64,000 bases of DNA from Hydrogenophaga sp. SL48 (GCF_021729865.1 NZ_CP063400.1:2170001-2234000), one strand, 5' to 3'; shown: positions 30,733-39,861, counted from the first letter of the stretch. Program-made: numbers and translations. The notes: generated from the sequence alone by a model not told the origin.

Positions 30733-31086
30733 GTGAGCGAGCGCAGCCGATTCATCAAAGTGCGCGTGAGCGAAAACGAGCACAAAACGCTGCGCCAGCG
30801 GGCCGATGCCCAGGGCGTGACCATCTCCGAGCATGTACGCGCCACCGTGACGGCGGTGCACCAATCGCTGGACGTGGCCGCCGAGTTGGCGGCGCTACGC
30901 AGCCAGGTTGGACAGACGCCAGCGCCAGCGCCGATGCAGGGCGACGGCGCTGGCGCCGACCAACGAGAGATGCTGCTGTTACTGCGCGAACTGGCAGCGG
31001 CACGGGACGCGCAAATTCTGGCGCGCGTGCGGGCGCAGCTTGCGCCGCGCGTCGGCAACCCTCAGCAGCGCGGAGGTGTGGCATGA
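30733..31086 (+). CDS. Ribbon-helix-helix mobilization accessory protein (MobC-like)
   Basis: This 117-residue protein has an N-terminal region (RSRFIKVRVSENEH...LRQRADAQGVTISEHVR) of the ribbon-helix-helix type found in relaxosome accessory proteins. A C-terminal helical part follows (about 70-110). It starts with GTG at 30733 behind GGGGAG. It is the first gene of the transfer operon and overlaps the next by ATGA. Binding to oriT is inferred. Confidence 0.7.
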   Translation: MSERSRFIKVRVSENEHKTLRQRADAQGVTISEHVRATVTAVHQSLDVAAELAALRSQVGQTPAPAPMQGDGAGADQREMLLLLRELAAARDAQILARVRAQLAPRVGNPQQRGGVA

Positions 31087-31418
31087 AGACGCACGACGCA
31101 TTCCTGCGCCACCTGCTCGGCGCGGTTGACCGCGCGGTGGTCTGGACGGTGCTCGCTGTGGTGTTGTCCGCCGTGATGTGGACCGCCGCTTGGGAGCGCG
31201 GCCTGGGCCTGCCTGCCCTGGACGGCTGGCGTGTGCTCGGCCTTGCCCTACTCGGGCGGGAGACCGACCGCACGGCGATGACCCTGCTTGTGCTGTGCGC
31301 TCTCGTCGGCGCCATGAGCGCCACCTTGGTGGGCGGCTGGTTGTTCCGCCGCTGGCAGCGCCGGGCAGAACTCGACGTGATGCGGCTGCGGGGTTCCCGT
31401 TGGGAAGGCGACCGATGA
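31083..31418 (+). CDS. Small membrane protein of the transfer operon
   Basis: This 111-residue protein has two hydrophobic segments (about 15-36 and 62-86) and a basic C-terminal tail. It is coupled by ATGA overlaps to both neighbours. The coupling ATPase that follows lacks its own membrane helices, so this protein may be its membrane anchor, as in split TraD/TraG systems. I know no certain family name. Confidence 0.65.
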   Translation: MKTHDAFLRHLLGAVDRAVVWTVLAVVLSAVMWTAAWERGLGLPALDGWRVLGLALLGRETDRTAMTLLVLCALVGAMSATLVGGWLFRRWQRRAELDVMRLRGSRWEGDR

Positions 31419-32692
31419 TGCAAGCGGCCTGGGAGCGCTGCTGCTCATGGCGAGCAAAAGCGAGCAACTCTGCGCCCATGTCCGGTGCCGGACATCGGCT
31501 CCTGACGCTCGGTGGCCAGCCCTGGCCCACCGAGCAGGAAACCCTGCACCTGCTTGCGGCCGGCACCACCGGCGCTGGCAAAAGCACGCTCATCGAGGAA
31601 CTGCTCGATGGCATCCGGGCACGCGGTGACCGCGCCATCGTCTGCGACCCGAATGGCGGCTACCTGCGCCACTTCGCACAGGACGGCGACCGGCTTCTGA
31701 ACCCGTTCGACGCCCGCAGCGAGGGCTGGACCGTGTTCAGCGAGCTGCGCGCCGACTTCGACGCCGACCGCCTGGCTGCCAGCGTTGTCCCGGCCGGGCA
31801 TGGCGAGTCCGCTCCTTGGCACCACTACGCGCAAGTCCTGCTCGCGGAAGTGCTGCGAGCGCTGGTGCGCAGCGGTGAGACGAGCACCGACCGTCTGCTG
31901 CACTGGTGCACCAGCGCACCGGCGCGCGAGCTGGGCGCACTGCTGGCGGGCACCCCGGCGGCAGGGCTCTTTGATGAAGGGGCAGATAAGGCGCTGGCCA
32001 GCACGCGCTTTGTGCTGACCGCGCATCTGTCGCCGCACCGCTTCGTCAAACCGGGCAGCTTCAGCCTGCGGAACTGGCTGGAGCAAGAAGGCGGAAGCCT
32101 TTTCATGACCTGGCGCGCGGACATGCAAGCGGCATTGGCGCCGCTGCTGGCGAGCTGGGTCGACATCGTGACCAATGCCGTGCTAACGCTGCCGCCCGAC
32201 CCCAGGCGGCGCGTGTGGCTGGTCCTCGACGAGCTGGCCGCGCTGGGCAAGTTGAACGGACTGGAGGCCGGGCTGACGCTGGGCCGCAAGCATGGCCTGG
32301 CAGTGGTCGCTGGATTGCAGAGCACGGCGCAGCTCGACCGGCTCTATGGAAGGGAGTCGGCGACGGTGTTGCGGGCCTGCTTTCGCAACCTCGTCGTGCT
32401 GGCCATCGCCAAAAGCGACCCAGCCACCGCCGATGAACTGTCACGCGCCCTCGGCGAGCGCGAGGTGTTGCGGCACGAGCTGAGCCGCAGCAACGGGGCG
32501 AGCGGGCTCGGCGAGTCGCAAAGCCTGCGGCATGCCCAGGAGCGGCTGGTGATGGCCAGCGAAATCGCCGGCCTGCCGAACCTCGCTGGATATCTGGCGC
32601 TTGCCGGGGATGAGCCTGTGCGCCGGCTGCGCCTGACGCCGCAATCTCGCGAGGACGTGACCGAGGCTTTCGTAGCGGAGGACACATGCTGA
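31415..32692 (+). CDS. Type IV coupling-protein-like conjugation ATPase (TraD/TrwB type)
   Basis: This 425-residue ATPase has Walker A GTTGAGKST (50-58) and Walker B VWLVLDELAAL. It also has RKHGLAVVAGLQSTAQL, the sensor-like region of TraD/VirD4 proteins. It probably delivers the relaxase-DNA complex to a helper mating pore. It has no obvious N-terminal membrane helices and may rely on the preceding membrane protein. Its stop overlaps the relaxase start by 7 bp. Confidence 0.88.
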   Translation: MMQAAWERCCSWRAKASNSAPMSGAGHRLLTLGGQPWPTEQETLHLLAAGTTGAGKSTLIEELLDGIRARGDRAIVCDPNGGYLRHFAQDGDRLLNPFDARSEGWTVFSELRADFDADRLAASVVPAGHGESAPWHHYAQVLLAEVLRALVRSGETSTDRLLHWCTSAPARELGALLAGTPAAGLFDEGADKALASTRFVLTAHLSPHRFVKPGSFSLRNWLEQEGGSLFMTWRADMQAALAPLLASWVDIVTNAVLTLPPDPRRRVWLVLDELAALGKLNGLEAGLTLGRKHGLAVVAGLQSTAQLDRLYGRESATVLRACFRNLVVLAIAKSDPATADELSRALGEREVLRHELSRSNGASGLGESQSLRHAQERLVMASEIAGLPNLAGYLALAGDEPVRRLRLTPQSREDVTEAFVAEDTC

Positions 32693-35319
32693 CGCTCGCC
32701 AAAGTCGTTTCCGCCGAGTCCGCCGCCAGCTACTACGAGGGCAGCGACGACTACTACAGCGAGGACGGGCGCGCGCCCTCGGCCTGGTGGGGCGCGGGTG
32801 CCGAAGCCTTGGGACTGCGCGGGGAGGTGGACAGCGATGACTTCCGCACACTGCTCGATGGCCGACTGCCGGACGGCCAGCAGATGCATCGCGGCGGCGA
32901 AGGGCGCACCGCTGGCCTGGACCTGACCTTCAGCGCCCCCAAATCCTTGAGCATGCAGGCCCGAATCGGCGGTTCCACGGAACTGCTCGAAGCGCATCGG
33001 CAGGCCGTCACCCACGCGCTGCAGTACGTGCAAGCCGAACTTGCCGCGTATCGCAGCACGCAGGATGGAGAGACGGTCTCGTTGCCTAGCCGGAATGTGG
33101 TCGCCGCCCGGTTCGACCACGACCTGAGCCGCGAGCTCGACCCACAGGTTCATACGCATTGCGTGTTGCTGAATCTGACGCAGCGGCCGGACGGCCAATG
33201 GCGAGCACTCGACGCACACGCCCTGTATGAGCAGCAGAAGCTGCTCGGAGTCCTGTATCGCGCCGAGTTGGCCATGCAGGTGCAGGAACTGGGTTATCGC
33301 ATTCACCGCACGCATCAGGACGGCCGATTCGAGTTGGCGCACATCACGCGCGAACAGGTCGAGGCCTTCAGCACGCGCAGCCGTGCCATCGACGCCGCGC
33401 TGGCAGCGAAGGGCGAGAGCCGCGCAACCGCCTCAGCTGAGATGCGCGAAATCGCCGGCCTGAGCACGCGGCGGGCCAAGGACGCCAGCATTCGGCGCGA
33501 CTGCCTGAGCGAGGCGTGGAGCGAAAAGGCGGCCGCCCTCGGCGTGAACTGGAAGCCGGACTTGCAGCTCGCAGGGGCGCGCGAAGGAGCAGAGGCCGGA
33601 GTGCGCACCCGCGAGTCAGTGGACTTTGCCGTGGCGCACCTGACCGAGCGCAGCGCCATCGTCAGCCGCTTGGCCATCGTGCAGGAAGCGCTGGCGCACG
33701 GCACCGGCAGCCTTGGATTGGACGACGTGCAAGCCGACATCGAGTGCCGGCTCGGGGGCGGGGAGCTACTGGCGTCGGCCGACGGGCAACGACTCACGAC
33801 CCCGGGCGCGCAGGCGATGGAGCAGGAGCTGCTGGGCATCGAGCGGCGCGGCAGGGAGGTGCTGGCGACGGCCATCTGGGAGCCGCAACAGGGACGGCTC
33901 TTCGACGCGCCCGGCGCGGGCGAGACCTCGGCACCGTCGCTCGGCGCGCACCTGACGGACGGCCAGCGGCGGGGGGCAGAATTGGTGTTGGCTACCCGCA
34001 ATCGCATCGTGGGCGTGCAAGGCCTCGCAGGCACCGGCAAGACCGCGATGCTGCGCACGGTCTCCGAGAACCTGGGGGAGAACTTCAAGGCCATCGGCCT
34101 GGCACCCTCTGCGGCGGCCGCGCGAGAGCTATCAGCCGCCGGCTTCGAGGCCATGACCATCGCGGGCTTTATTGCCAGCGGACGACGCCTGGATGACCGG
34201 ACGGTGGTCGTCGTGGACGAAGCCGGCATGGTGAGCCTGCGGGACATGCATGTGCTGCTGTCCGCTGTCGACGAAGCCGGTGCCCGCGCGGTGCTGGTCG
34301 GTGACACTGGCCAGCTCAAGGCGGTCGAAGCCGGCGCGCCATTCCGCCAGCTCCAGGAGCAAGGGATGGCCACGGCGTGTATGACCGACATCCTCCGTCA
34401 GCAAAACGAGAAGCTGCGGGGCGCCGTGGTGGACGCGGCGGAGGGCAAGGTTGAGGAATCGCTGAAGAAGCTATCCGCGACTGTTGCCGAAGTGCCGCAC
34501 GCAACAGAGCGCTACGAGCGCATCGCCAGGGATTACGCATCGCGCCTGCCCGAGGAACGTTTGCAGACCCTGGCCGTTGCCGGCACGAACCGCGCGCGGC
34601 AGGCCATCAACGAGCGCGTGCGCCAGCGACTCGGGCTTGCCGGCACCGGCGTCGCCTTGACTGTGCTGGAGGGCCGCGACTTGACGCGAGCGCAGGTGCA
34701 AAGCTCGTTGAGCTATTCGCCCGGCGACATCGTCGAGGCACTTCGGCACTACGACAGCATCGGGCTGCGGCGAGGCGACATGGCGGAGGTCGTAGAGACG
34801 GCGCCGGGCTGCATCACGCTGCGCCGCGAAGACGGCCAGACGGTGCAGTGGCGCCCGACCGCGATGCCTCATGTGACCGTGCATCGTGCGGAGCAGCGCG
34901 AGGTCGCAGTCGGCGACCGCATCCGCTTCACGGCGAACGACTACGGGCTGGGCGTCGTGAATGGCCAAATCAGCACCATCGAGGCCATCGACCTTGCGGC
35001 GGGCGAACTGAAGGTCAATGTGGGTCCAGAGCGCTCGCTGACCCTGGACATGAACCGGCCACTGCAGGTGGACCATGCCTACTGCACGACGGTGCATGCC
35101 GCCCAAGGCCAGACCTGCGACCGGGTGTTAGTGGACGCCGACGTGCGCGGGGCCATGGCAAATCAAAGCCTGTATTACGTCGCTATTAGCCGTGCCCGCC
35201 ACAGCGTGACGCTTTACACCGACGACAAGGAGCTTTTGCCTCGGGCGATGTCGCGGCTGGACATCAAGCAGGCGGCGCTCGACCTGCATCGGCCATCGAG
35301 CCGAGGGATGTCGATATGA
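32686..35319 (+). CDS. MobF-family relaxase-helicase (TraI/TrwC-like)
   Basis: This 877-residue protein has an N-terminal relaxase domain with two Tyr pairs (Y16/Y17 and Y23/Y24) and the three-His metal site H145, H156, H158 (FDHDLSRELDPQVHTH). A RecD-like helicase follows, with Walker A GLAGTGKT (446-453), DEAGMVSL and the C-terminal TTVHAAQGQTCDRVLV block. It would nick oriT and unwind the strand. It is short for the family, lacking long C-terminal extensions. A terminator follows. Confidence 0.95.
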   Translation: MLTLAKVVSAESAASYYEGSDDYYSEDGRAPSAWWGAGAEALGLRGEVDSDDFRTLLDGRLPDGQQMHRGGEGRTAGLDLTFSAPKSLSMQARIGGSTELLEAHRQAVTHALQYVQAELAAYRSTQDGETVSLPSRNVVAARFDHDLSRELDPQVHTHCVLLNLTQRPDGQWRALDAHALYEQQKLLGVLYRAELAMQVQELGYRIHRTHQDGRFELAHITREQVEAFSTRSRAIDAALAAKGESRATASAEMREIAGLSTRRAKDASIRRDCLSEAWSEKAAALGVNWKPDLQLAGAREGAEAGVRTRESVDFAVAHLTERSAIVSRLAIVQEALAHGTGSLGLDDVQADIECRLGGGELLASADGQRLTTPGAQAMEQELLGIERRGREVLATAIWEPQQGRLFDAPGAGETSAPSLGAHLTDGQRRGAELVLATRNRIVGVQGLAGTGKTAMLRTVSENLGENFKAIGLAPSAAAARELSAAGFEAMTIAGFIASGRRLDDRTVVVVDEAGMVSLRDMHVLLSAVDEAGARAVLVGDTGQLKAVEAGAPFRQLQEQGMATACMTDILRQQNEKLRGAVVDAAEGKVEESLKKLSATVAEVPHATERYERIARDYASRLPEERLQTLAVAGTNRARQAINERVRQRLGLAGTGVALTVLEGRDLTRAQVQSSLSYSPGDIVEALRHYDSIGLRRGDMAEVVETAPGCITLRREDGQTVQWRPTAMPHVTVHRAEQREVAVGDRIRFTANDYGLGVVNGQISTIEAIDLAAGELKVNVGPERSLTLDMNRPLQVDHAYCTTVHAAQGQTCDRVLVDADVRGAMANQSLYYVAISRARHSVTLYTDDKELLPRAMSRLDIKQAALDLHRPSSRGMSI

Positions 35320-35351
35320 AACGGGGCGCCATTGCGCGCCCCGTTCTTCTC
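35320..35351. terminator. Bidirectional terminator between relaxase and integrase
   Basis: AACGGGGCGC and GCGCCCCGTT form a 10-bp stem around CATTGC, followed by TTCTTCT. It separates two convergent genes. Confidence 0.85.
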
Positions 35352-35355
35352 CCTG

Positions 35356-37095
35356 TCAGTCCTCCTCGACCTTCAAACTCACCGAGCCCCGCCCCGGCTC
35401 CCAGGGCTGCGCCGGAATGGACGTGAACTTAACGCGTGAGAAGTGATTGGCCAGGCGATTGAACGGCAGGTCGGAACCGTAGCCATCCGTCACCCTTCCG
35501 TCGCCCGTGGTGTGCCCCAGCACGCGCTGCAGGTACTTGGAGGGGACGCCCGCCGCTTCCAACATGTCCTTCATGCAGTGGCGGAACGAATACAGCACCT
35601 TGCGCTTGTCGGTGATGCCGAGCGCTCGTTTGTATCGACCGAAGAACTTCGAAAACGACCCCGACAGCTTGCCGTGGAAGTCCTTCTTCAGCGTTGGAAA
35701 AAGCACTGTCGCCTTGCGAGCGCGCAGCCATTCGACGTAGCGCAGCAGTCCGAGGTCGATGAGTTGCTGGACCATCGGCACGCGCCGGATGGAAACCGCG
35801 TTTTTGAGGGTGCGGCGGTGGGATTCAGGCACCTCGTCGTCATCGAACAGGTCGAGGTCGTCGTCGCAGGGGCGGTCGACGATGTTCAAGAACCAACCCA
35901 GCTTCGGGTCGTTCACGAGGTCGCTCAGCGCCAGACCCGCCAGTTCCTCGGGCCGGGCGCCGGTGTAGTACATCAGTACCGGAATCCAGTAGCTGGCCTC
36001 GCCGGCCTGCCCCCTGGAGCGCTTGTGTTGGGTGAAGACCTCGGAGCCGAAAAGGGTCTGCAGGTCGATTGCATCAAACGGCAGCCGGCGCTTCTTGCGC
36101 TTCTTGGCGCCACTCTCCTTGACGCCGAGCGTGCCTGCCGCCGGGTTAACGCGCAGAACATGCTTTCCGACCGCAATCTTGTAGATGCCCCGGATTTTGG
36201 TCAGACGCTCGTTGAGGGTAAGCACTTCGAGGCGAGGCCGCATGTCTTCCACGAAGGCGGTCATCAACTCGGGCGTTACGTCGCCCGGCATCTGCACGCC
36301 TTGGGTCGCGGTAAAGCGACGCAGGTCGCGCCACGCGGTTTGTGAAGCGAGTGTCGTGGGCGTCGGGCGGTTGTCGACGTAGTCGCGCCAGGTCGCAAAA
36401 ACCTTGTCCCATGTCGGCAGGTCTGGGTCCACCGCAACGCGCTCTGGCGCGATGACGTGAAGCGGATGCGCGGCCGTTGGCGCGACCTTGTCCGTGTCGA
36501 CGATGTCTCCACGCTGCCGGGTGAGTTGATGGTCGAGCGTTTCGACGACGGTGCGCAAGAAGGCGTAGCTAATGCGCTTGGTCTCTTTCTCGTCGGGATT
36601 GAAGTCGAGCCCGCAGAGGAAGAGGAAGCCGTGCAGCGCTGGGAAGATATTCAGGCTCTTGCCCTGCGCCAGCATGCGCCCGAGTTCGGCACGCTGCGTG
36701 GTGAGCTGTTCGCCAAGCTCGTCGAACTCGACGTCGTCGAGCCCGGCCTGGCGACGACTGTCGTCGTTCTGCAGCACTTGGCGCACCCAGAACTTGGCGA
36801 CCGCCTGCAGCTCCTCGTCATCGAACTTGGAAATGCGCTTGGCAGCCAGGGAGGCCCTGCTCAACTCCAGTTCCTGGCGCTTATGCCGGAATTCGATGTC
36901 GATGCGCGTGTTCTCGGCTCGTGCCAGTTCCTTGGCTGCGCCACGGTCTGACGTGCCGAGGCTGCGGACAACGTGCTCTTGATGGGAGGGGTACGCCGCA
37001 CGGATGGCGGCGGGGATGCGGCGACGCACATACAGGTTGCCGTACTTGCCGCGCGCATAAACGTTTTCGGAAACTACTCTCAAGGTCTGCTCCAC
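35356..37095 (-). CDS. Tyrosine site-specific integrase
   Basis: This 579-residue phage-type integrase has an N-terminal region (GNLYVRRRIPAAIR) common to a subgroup of island integrases. Core-binding and catalytic domains follow. Catalytic Arg is in TGARPEEL (about 381), the second Arg in LYSFRHCMKD, the late His in RVLGHTTGDG, and the nucleophile is Y539 (DGYG). The box II motif HxxR reads YSFR, so the His is replaced by Tyr. It sits beside the right attachment repeat, as expected for a tRNA-integrating element. Confidence 0.95.
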   Translation of the reverse strand: MEQTLRVVSENVYARGKYGNLYVRRRIPAAIRAAYPSHQEHVVRSLGTSDRGAAKELARAENTRIDIEFRHKRQELELSRASLAAKRISKFDDEELQAVAKFWVRQVLQNDDSRRQAGLDDVEFDELGEQLTTQRAELGRMLAQGKSLNIFPALHGFLFLCGLDFNPDEKETKRISYAFLRTVVETLDHQLTRQRGDIVDTDKVAPTAAHPLHVIAPERVAVDPDLPTWDKVFATWRDYVDNRPTPTTLASQTAWRDLRRFTATQGVQMPGDVTPELMTAFVEDMRPRLEVLTLNERLTKIRGIYKIAVGKHVLRVNPAAGTLGVKESGAKKRKKRRLPFDAIDLQTLFGSEVFTQHKRSRGQAGEASYWIPVLMYYTGARPEELAGLALSDLVNDPKLGWFLNIVDRPCDDDLDLFDDDEVPESHRRTLKNAVSIRRVPMVQQLIDLGLLRYVEWLRARKATVLFPTLKKDFHGKLSGSFSKFFGRYKRALGITDKRKVLYSFRHCMKDMLEAAGVPSKYLQRVLGHTTGDGRVTDGYGSDLPFNRLANHFSRVKFTSIPAQPWEPGRGSVSLKVEED

Positions 37096-37146
37096 AAAGG
37101 GTTGTGTGACAGACCGTGTAGCAACCGGCCGTTTAGCCTAAAGCAA

Positions 37147-37180
37147 CAAGGCCTTGATTCCTATAGAAATCAAGGCCTTG
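37147..37180. other. 13-bp inverted repeat next to the right attachment site
   Basis: CAAGGCCTTGATT (37147-37159) and AATCAAGGCCTTG (37168-37180) form a perfect stem around an 8-nt loop. There is no strong T tail. It lies between the integrase start and the tRNA remnant. It could be a tRNA-side terminator carried by the element or an integrase/excisionase arm site. Confidence 0.6.
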
Positions 37181-37198
37181 CGCAAACTACTGGAATTC

Positions 37199-37217
37199 TT
37201 TGGGGTGGCTGATGGGG
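37199..37217 (-). repeat. Right attachment-site repeat
   Basis: This is the second copy of the 19-bp core found at 27842-27860. It overlaps the 3' end of the tRNA-His remnant. Confidence 0.85.
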
Positions 37218-37245
37218 CTCGAACCCACGACAACAGGAATCACAA
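37201..37245 (-). pseudogene. 3' half of tRNA-His(GTG), 5' half missing
   Basis: On the minus strand the segment reads from the anticodon loop TTGTGAT (anticodon GTG at 37243-37241) through stem TCCTG, variable loop, T-arm GTGGGTTCGAGCCCCAT and acceptor CAGCCACC-CCA. The expected 5' anticodon stem CAGGA, D-arm and 5' acceptor GTGGCTG are not present to the right. Homology stops at the anticodon loop, a common crossover point of tyrosine integrases. Confidence 0.85.
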
Positions 37246-37574
37246 GCTTGGGCCACATTCAAGCATCGATGCGACCCGCAGCATGAATTGCGGGAATTTT
37301 CGCGGTATCGAGACTCAAGCGCGAATGCGCCCTCTAGCGAGGCCCTTCCCACAGAAAAGTGAGCATTCGTCACTTCTGACCGATGTCGTCCTTTTCGAAA
37401 AGATCTCTATACACTGTACTTTGAGTACATCCAAGGGATCGAGGCTGGGCGTGCCTACAACTCAAGCGTGTATTGTGAGCCCCCGCTTGATTACCGCTGG
37501 TTTGTCGCCAAGGCGCTTCTTGTTTCCCTGGGAAATTTCTCTACTTCCGGGTGTCTCAGGGTTTCAAGGAGACT
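37246..37574. other. 329-bp region without a supportable gene
   Basis: Between the tRNA remnant and the tannase-like gene I see no credible coding region, terminator or repeat. Its base composition is less GC-rich than the core chromosome. Confidence 0.5.
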
Positions 37575-39257
37575 TCAGAGGGAGCAGGTGTACGAGGCGG
37601 CAAGGTTGACATCACCCGACCCTTTGTACCTAGGAAAGGCCGGATACAAGCAGAGAGGCCTCGTGCGACCTGGAACGCCCGCAACGTCGGTAACCGTCTG
37701 CACACCTGGATCGGTGCCGCGCTCGACCCAATTCTCGAGTGCTGTCAGCTGATCCCAAGACACCTGGAACGAGGTGCCTGTCCCGTGGCCGAAGCCCGGA
37801 GCCTCGTAGTAGCGAATGAAAGCGTCCACCGCAGCAGCGCCAAGTCGCGCTTGCTGGCCCTGGTAATAAAGCTGCGTCACCCGCGGACTTATGAGCAGGT
37901 CTTCGGTGCCGTGCATCAGAAGCACTTTGCCGCCACGCGCTGCGAACCCCGATAGGTCTCGGTCCCCAATATCGAGCGCCGACTGGGCGCTGAATCTGGC
38001 GGCGTATGCGCCGGGATCAGTAGCGTTGATCGTCAAGTAGTTGTAGTTCGCGTCGCCCGTCACTGCGTGGCGAACGAAGCCATCCGCGAAGCCAGCGCCG
38101 CGGGACATCGCCGACGTAGCAGGATAGCCAGGAGCGGCGTTACCGATGGCGCGCGCAGCGATGCCCGAGTTGAACAGCGACGCCTCGTTTGCTCCACTGT
38201 CAGAGAAGAACGCGTTCCAGCCGGGAAAGCTGGTTTCGCCACTTGCGAGAGGGAAGGCGAAGTCCAACCGAGAGTTCATCGTGACGAAGGCGCCAATTTG
38301 CACATCCGAGAGACAGGTATCCCCGGTGTCAGTTCCGCCGGAACAGCGCACGGCCACCCCTGCCAACGACGCCGTCATGGGGTCGAACCGTGCATTGCAC
38401 AGCTGCACGTAGCTGATCACCCCATCCGCCACACCGTCGAGACCATCACACGCCTCAAGCGCGGCACGTCGAAGCACGCCTCGCTTGGCGTAGTTTGGAA
38501 ATGCGCCCGGGGCCGCGAACGCTTGCGATGCCCGGATGAACGCGAGGATGTGTGAAACCACCGGTCTCGCGGGGTACAGCGAGACAACGCCGTCCCAATC
38601 GGTTGGCCAGCGTCCCGCAACGGTCAGGGCCTCTTTCCCGCCCGTCGAGCTGCCGAGAAAGTACGCCCGAGACGCCTTGGCGCCGTAGGTCGCCTCGATC
38701 AGCACAGCGGCTGCGTCTCGCGTCTTCTTAAGCGCGTCGCCCTGCCAATTCCGATAGGCCTCCTGATTCACGGCGAAGGCGCCTTGATCCGGCAGCGTCT
38801 CGTTTTGGTGTCCCGAATCGCTTCCAAAGACGGCATAGCCGCGGGACAGAGGCGTCGAGATCGCTCTACTGGTCGCCCCAAGATTGCCAGTGACCGACGG
38901 AATCGTTCCGTTGTAGCCACCGCCACCGAGCGTCACTGTTTTCGAGTTCCATGTCGTCGGCAGCGCCATCTGGAAACGGATGTCCCACGCCGTTGGGTCA
39001 ACCGGTTTGATAGCCGCTGTGACAAGGCAATGCTCGACCACGGCGCTGGATCCTGCTCCACTGGCGGCTACGAGTGTCGCTGCTGTGACCGTCGCTCCTT
39101 GAGTCGGGAGCCCGATTGCAGAGGCGGGAACCCTCACCGTTGTGAGCTGCGCGCAGGCCGATCTGGCTGGTGCAACGGGCGTGTTGCTGGCACAGGCAGC
39201 GAGGACCAATGAAATGGCAAACACGAAGGGAATTCGAAACTCCAAAGTCATCGACAT
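37575..39257 (-). CDS. Tannase/feruloyl-esterase-family lipoprotein
   Basis: This 560-residue alpha/beta-hydrolase of the tannase family is probably exported: the signal peptide ends in lipobox LAAC. The nucleophile is the Ser in LGSSTGGKEAL. The Asp is probably in LMHGTEDLLI and the His in GFGHGTG. Family members usually have a Cys before the Ser and after the His (CS-D-HC disulfide); both are absent. The start at 39257 has AGGAG 8 nt upstream. It may release an aromatic or hydroxy acid for the neighbouring catabolic cluster; that is inference. Confidence 0.82.
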   Translation of the reverse strand: MSMTLEFRIPFVFAISLVLAACASNTPVAPARSACAQLTTVRVPASAIGLPTQGATVTAATLVAASGAGSSAVVEHCLVTAAIKPVDPTAWDIRFQMALPTTWNSKTVTLGGGGYNGTIPSVTGNLGATSRAISTPLSRGYAVFGSDSGHQNETLPDQGAFAVNQEAYRNWQGDALKKTRDAAAVLIEATYGAKASRAYFLGSSTGGKEALTVAGRWPTDWDGVVSLYPARPVVSHILAFIRASQAFAAPGAFPNYAKRGVLRRAALEACDGLDGVADGVISYVQLCNARFDPMTASLAGVAVRCSGGTDTGDTCLSDVQIGAFVTMNSRLDFAFPLASGETSFPGWNAFFSDSGANEASLFNSGIAARAIGNAAPGYPATSAMSRGAGFADGFVRHAVTGDANYNYLTINATDPGAYAARFSAQSALDIGDRDLSGFAARGGKVLLMHGTEDLLISPRVTQLYYQGQQARLGAAAVDAFIRYYEAPGFGHGTGTSFQVSWDQLTALENWVERGTDPGVQTVTDVAGVPGRTRPLCLYPAFPRYKGSGDVNLAASYTCSL

Positions 39258-39506
39258 AGCAAGTCTCCTATAGGTCAACGTGCGCCGCTACCCGACGCGT
39301 TCTTTCGTTCGTTTAACGGTCGGCTGACCCAAACCAATTCAGTTCGTCGGTGCAGCCTCCTTTTCGTATTTAAGGAAGGACGATAGGCAGAGATCAGGGC
39401 TTGATAGCGCCAGACCAAGGTATGGCTTCGACCTAGGGAGCTCCCAAAATTCTCATTCCCGTATCAAGCGGTCCTTGTACCCTTCAGCGCAGCACTCACT
39501 CGCCAG

Positions 39507-39761
39507 CTAGCACTCCCTCCCCCTTCTACTCCGATCAGGGTTTCGTGCGGCCGTCGACACGATGAAGGCGCTCGTGCCCCACTTACCAGCGCACATGTCG
39601 GTGACTTCTATGACGATAGCCACCAAGCTATTTTTGCTGCAGGCGACGAACTGCTTGACGACATCGATCTGCCAAGCAGCGGTATCCTTGCGGGGCAGGG
39701 CCCTCAGGCAGGAGACACCGCAGCCGGCCCGCGGCTCGGCCAGACAGAAGGTACCGTACAT
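39507..39761 (-). pseudogene. Decayed acyl-CoA dehydrogenase fragment
   Basis: The 84-residue frame resembles the middle of an acyl-CoA dehydrogenase. FCLAEPRAGC stands for the family CLTEPxAGSD, and KQFVACSKNSLVAIVIEVTD plus GTSAFIV stands for the KQFITSGKNxDVAIV...GISAFIV pattern. Key residues have drifted and both ends are missing, so it cannot be functional. It lies in the 604-bp gap between the tannase and CoA-ligase genes; the rest of the gap shows nothing else. Confidence 0.65.
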
Positions 39762-39861
39762 GCGCCCTTCAAACCATCACGCCGCCGAATCTTGCTCTCC
39801 TGGAGACGTCCATGTAAGACCTTCCATAGCAGCATGGAATGTTCTTCAGAAACGGCACCGA

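Larger units (their letters stand above)
27842..37217. mobile_element. Integrative, mobilizable-type element in tRNA-His with restriction-modification cargo
   Basis: A 19-bp direct repeat brackets about 9.4 kb. Inside are, in order, a NotI-like endonuclease and methyltransferase (minus), a ribbon-helix-helix protein, a small membrane protein, a coupling ATPase and a MobF relaxase (plus), and a tyrosine integrase (minus) next to the right repeat. No type IV secretion pore genes are present, so transfer would need a helper. The arrangement (short repeat on the left, longer tRNA remnant beside the integrase) is what insertion into a tRNA 3' end leaves. The restriction-modification part is visibly less GC-rich than the flanks. 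Confidence 0.88.

Noticed and set aside
30437..30736. Short plus-strand frame between the methyltransferase and the mobilization genes
   Set aside because: No recognisable motif, weak start and an unremarkable composition. Kept as a gene-free region.
27842..37217. Prophage interpretation of the element
   Set aside because: The integrase is the only phage-like gene. The other genes are for mobilization and restriction; no capsid, tail or lysis genes are seen.
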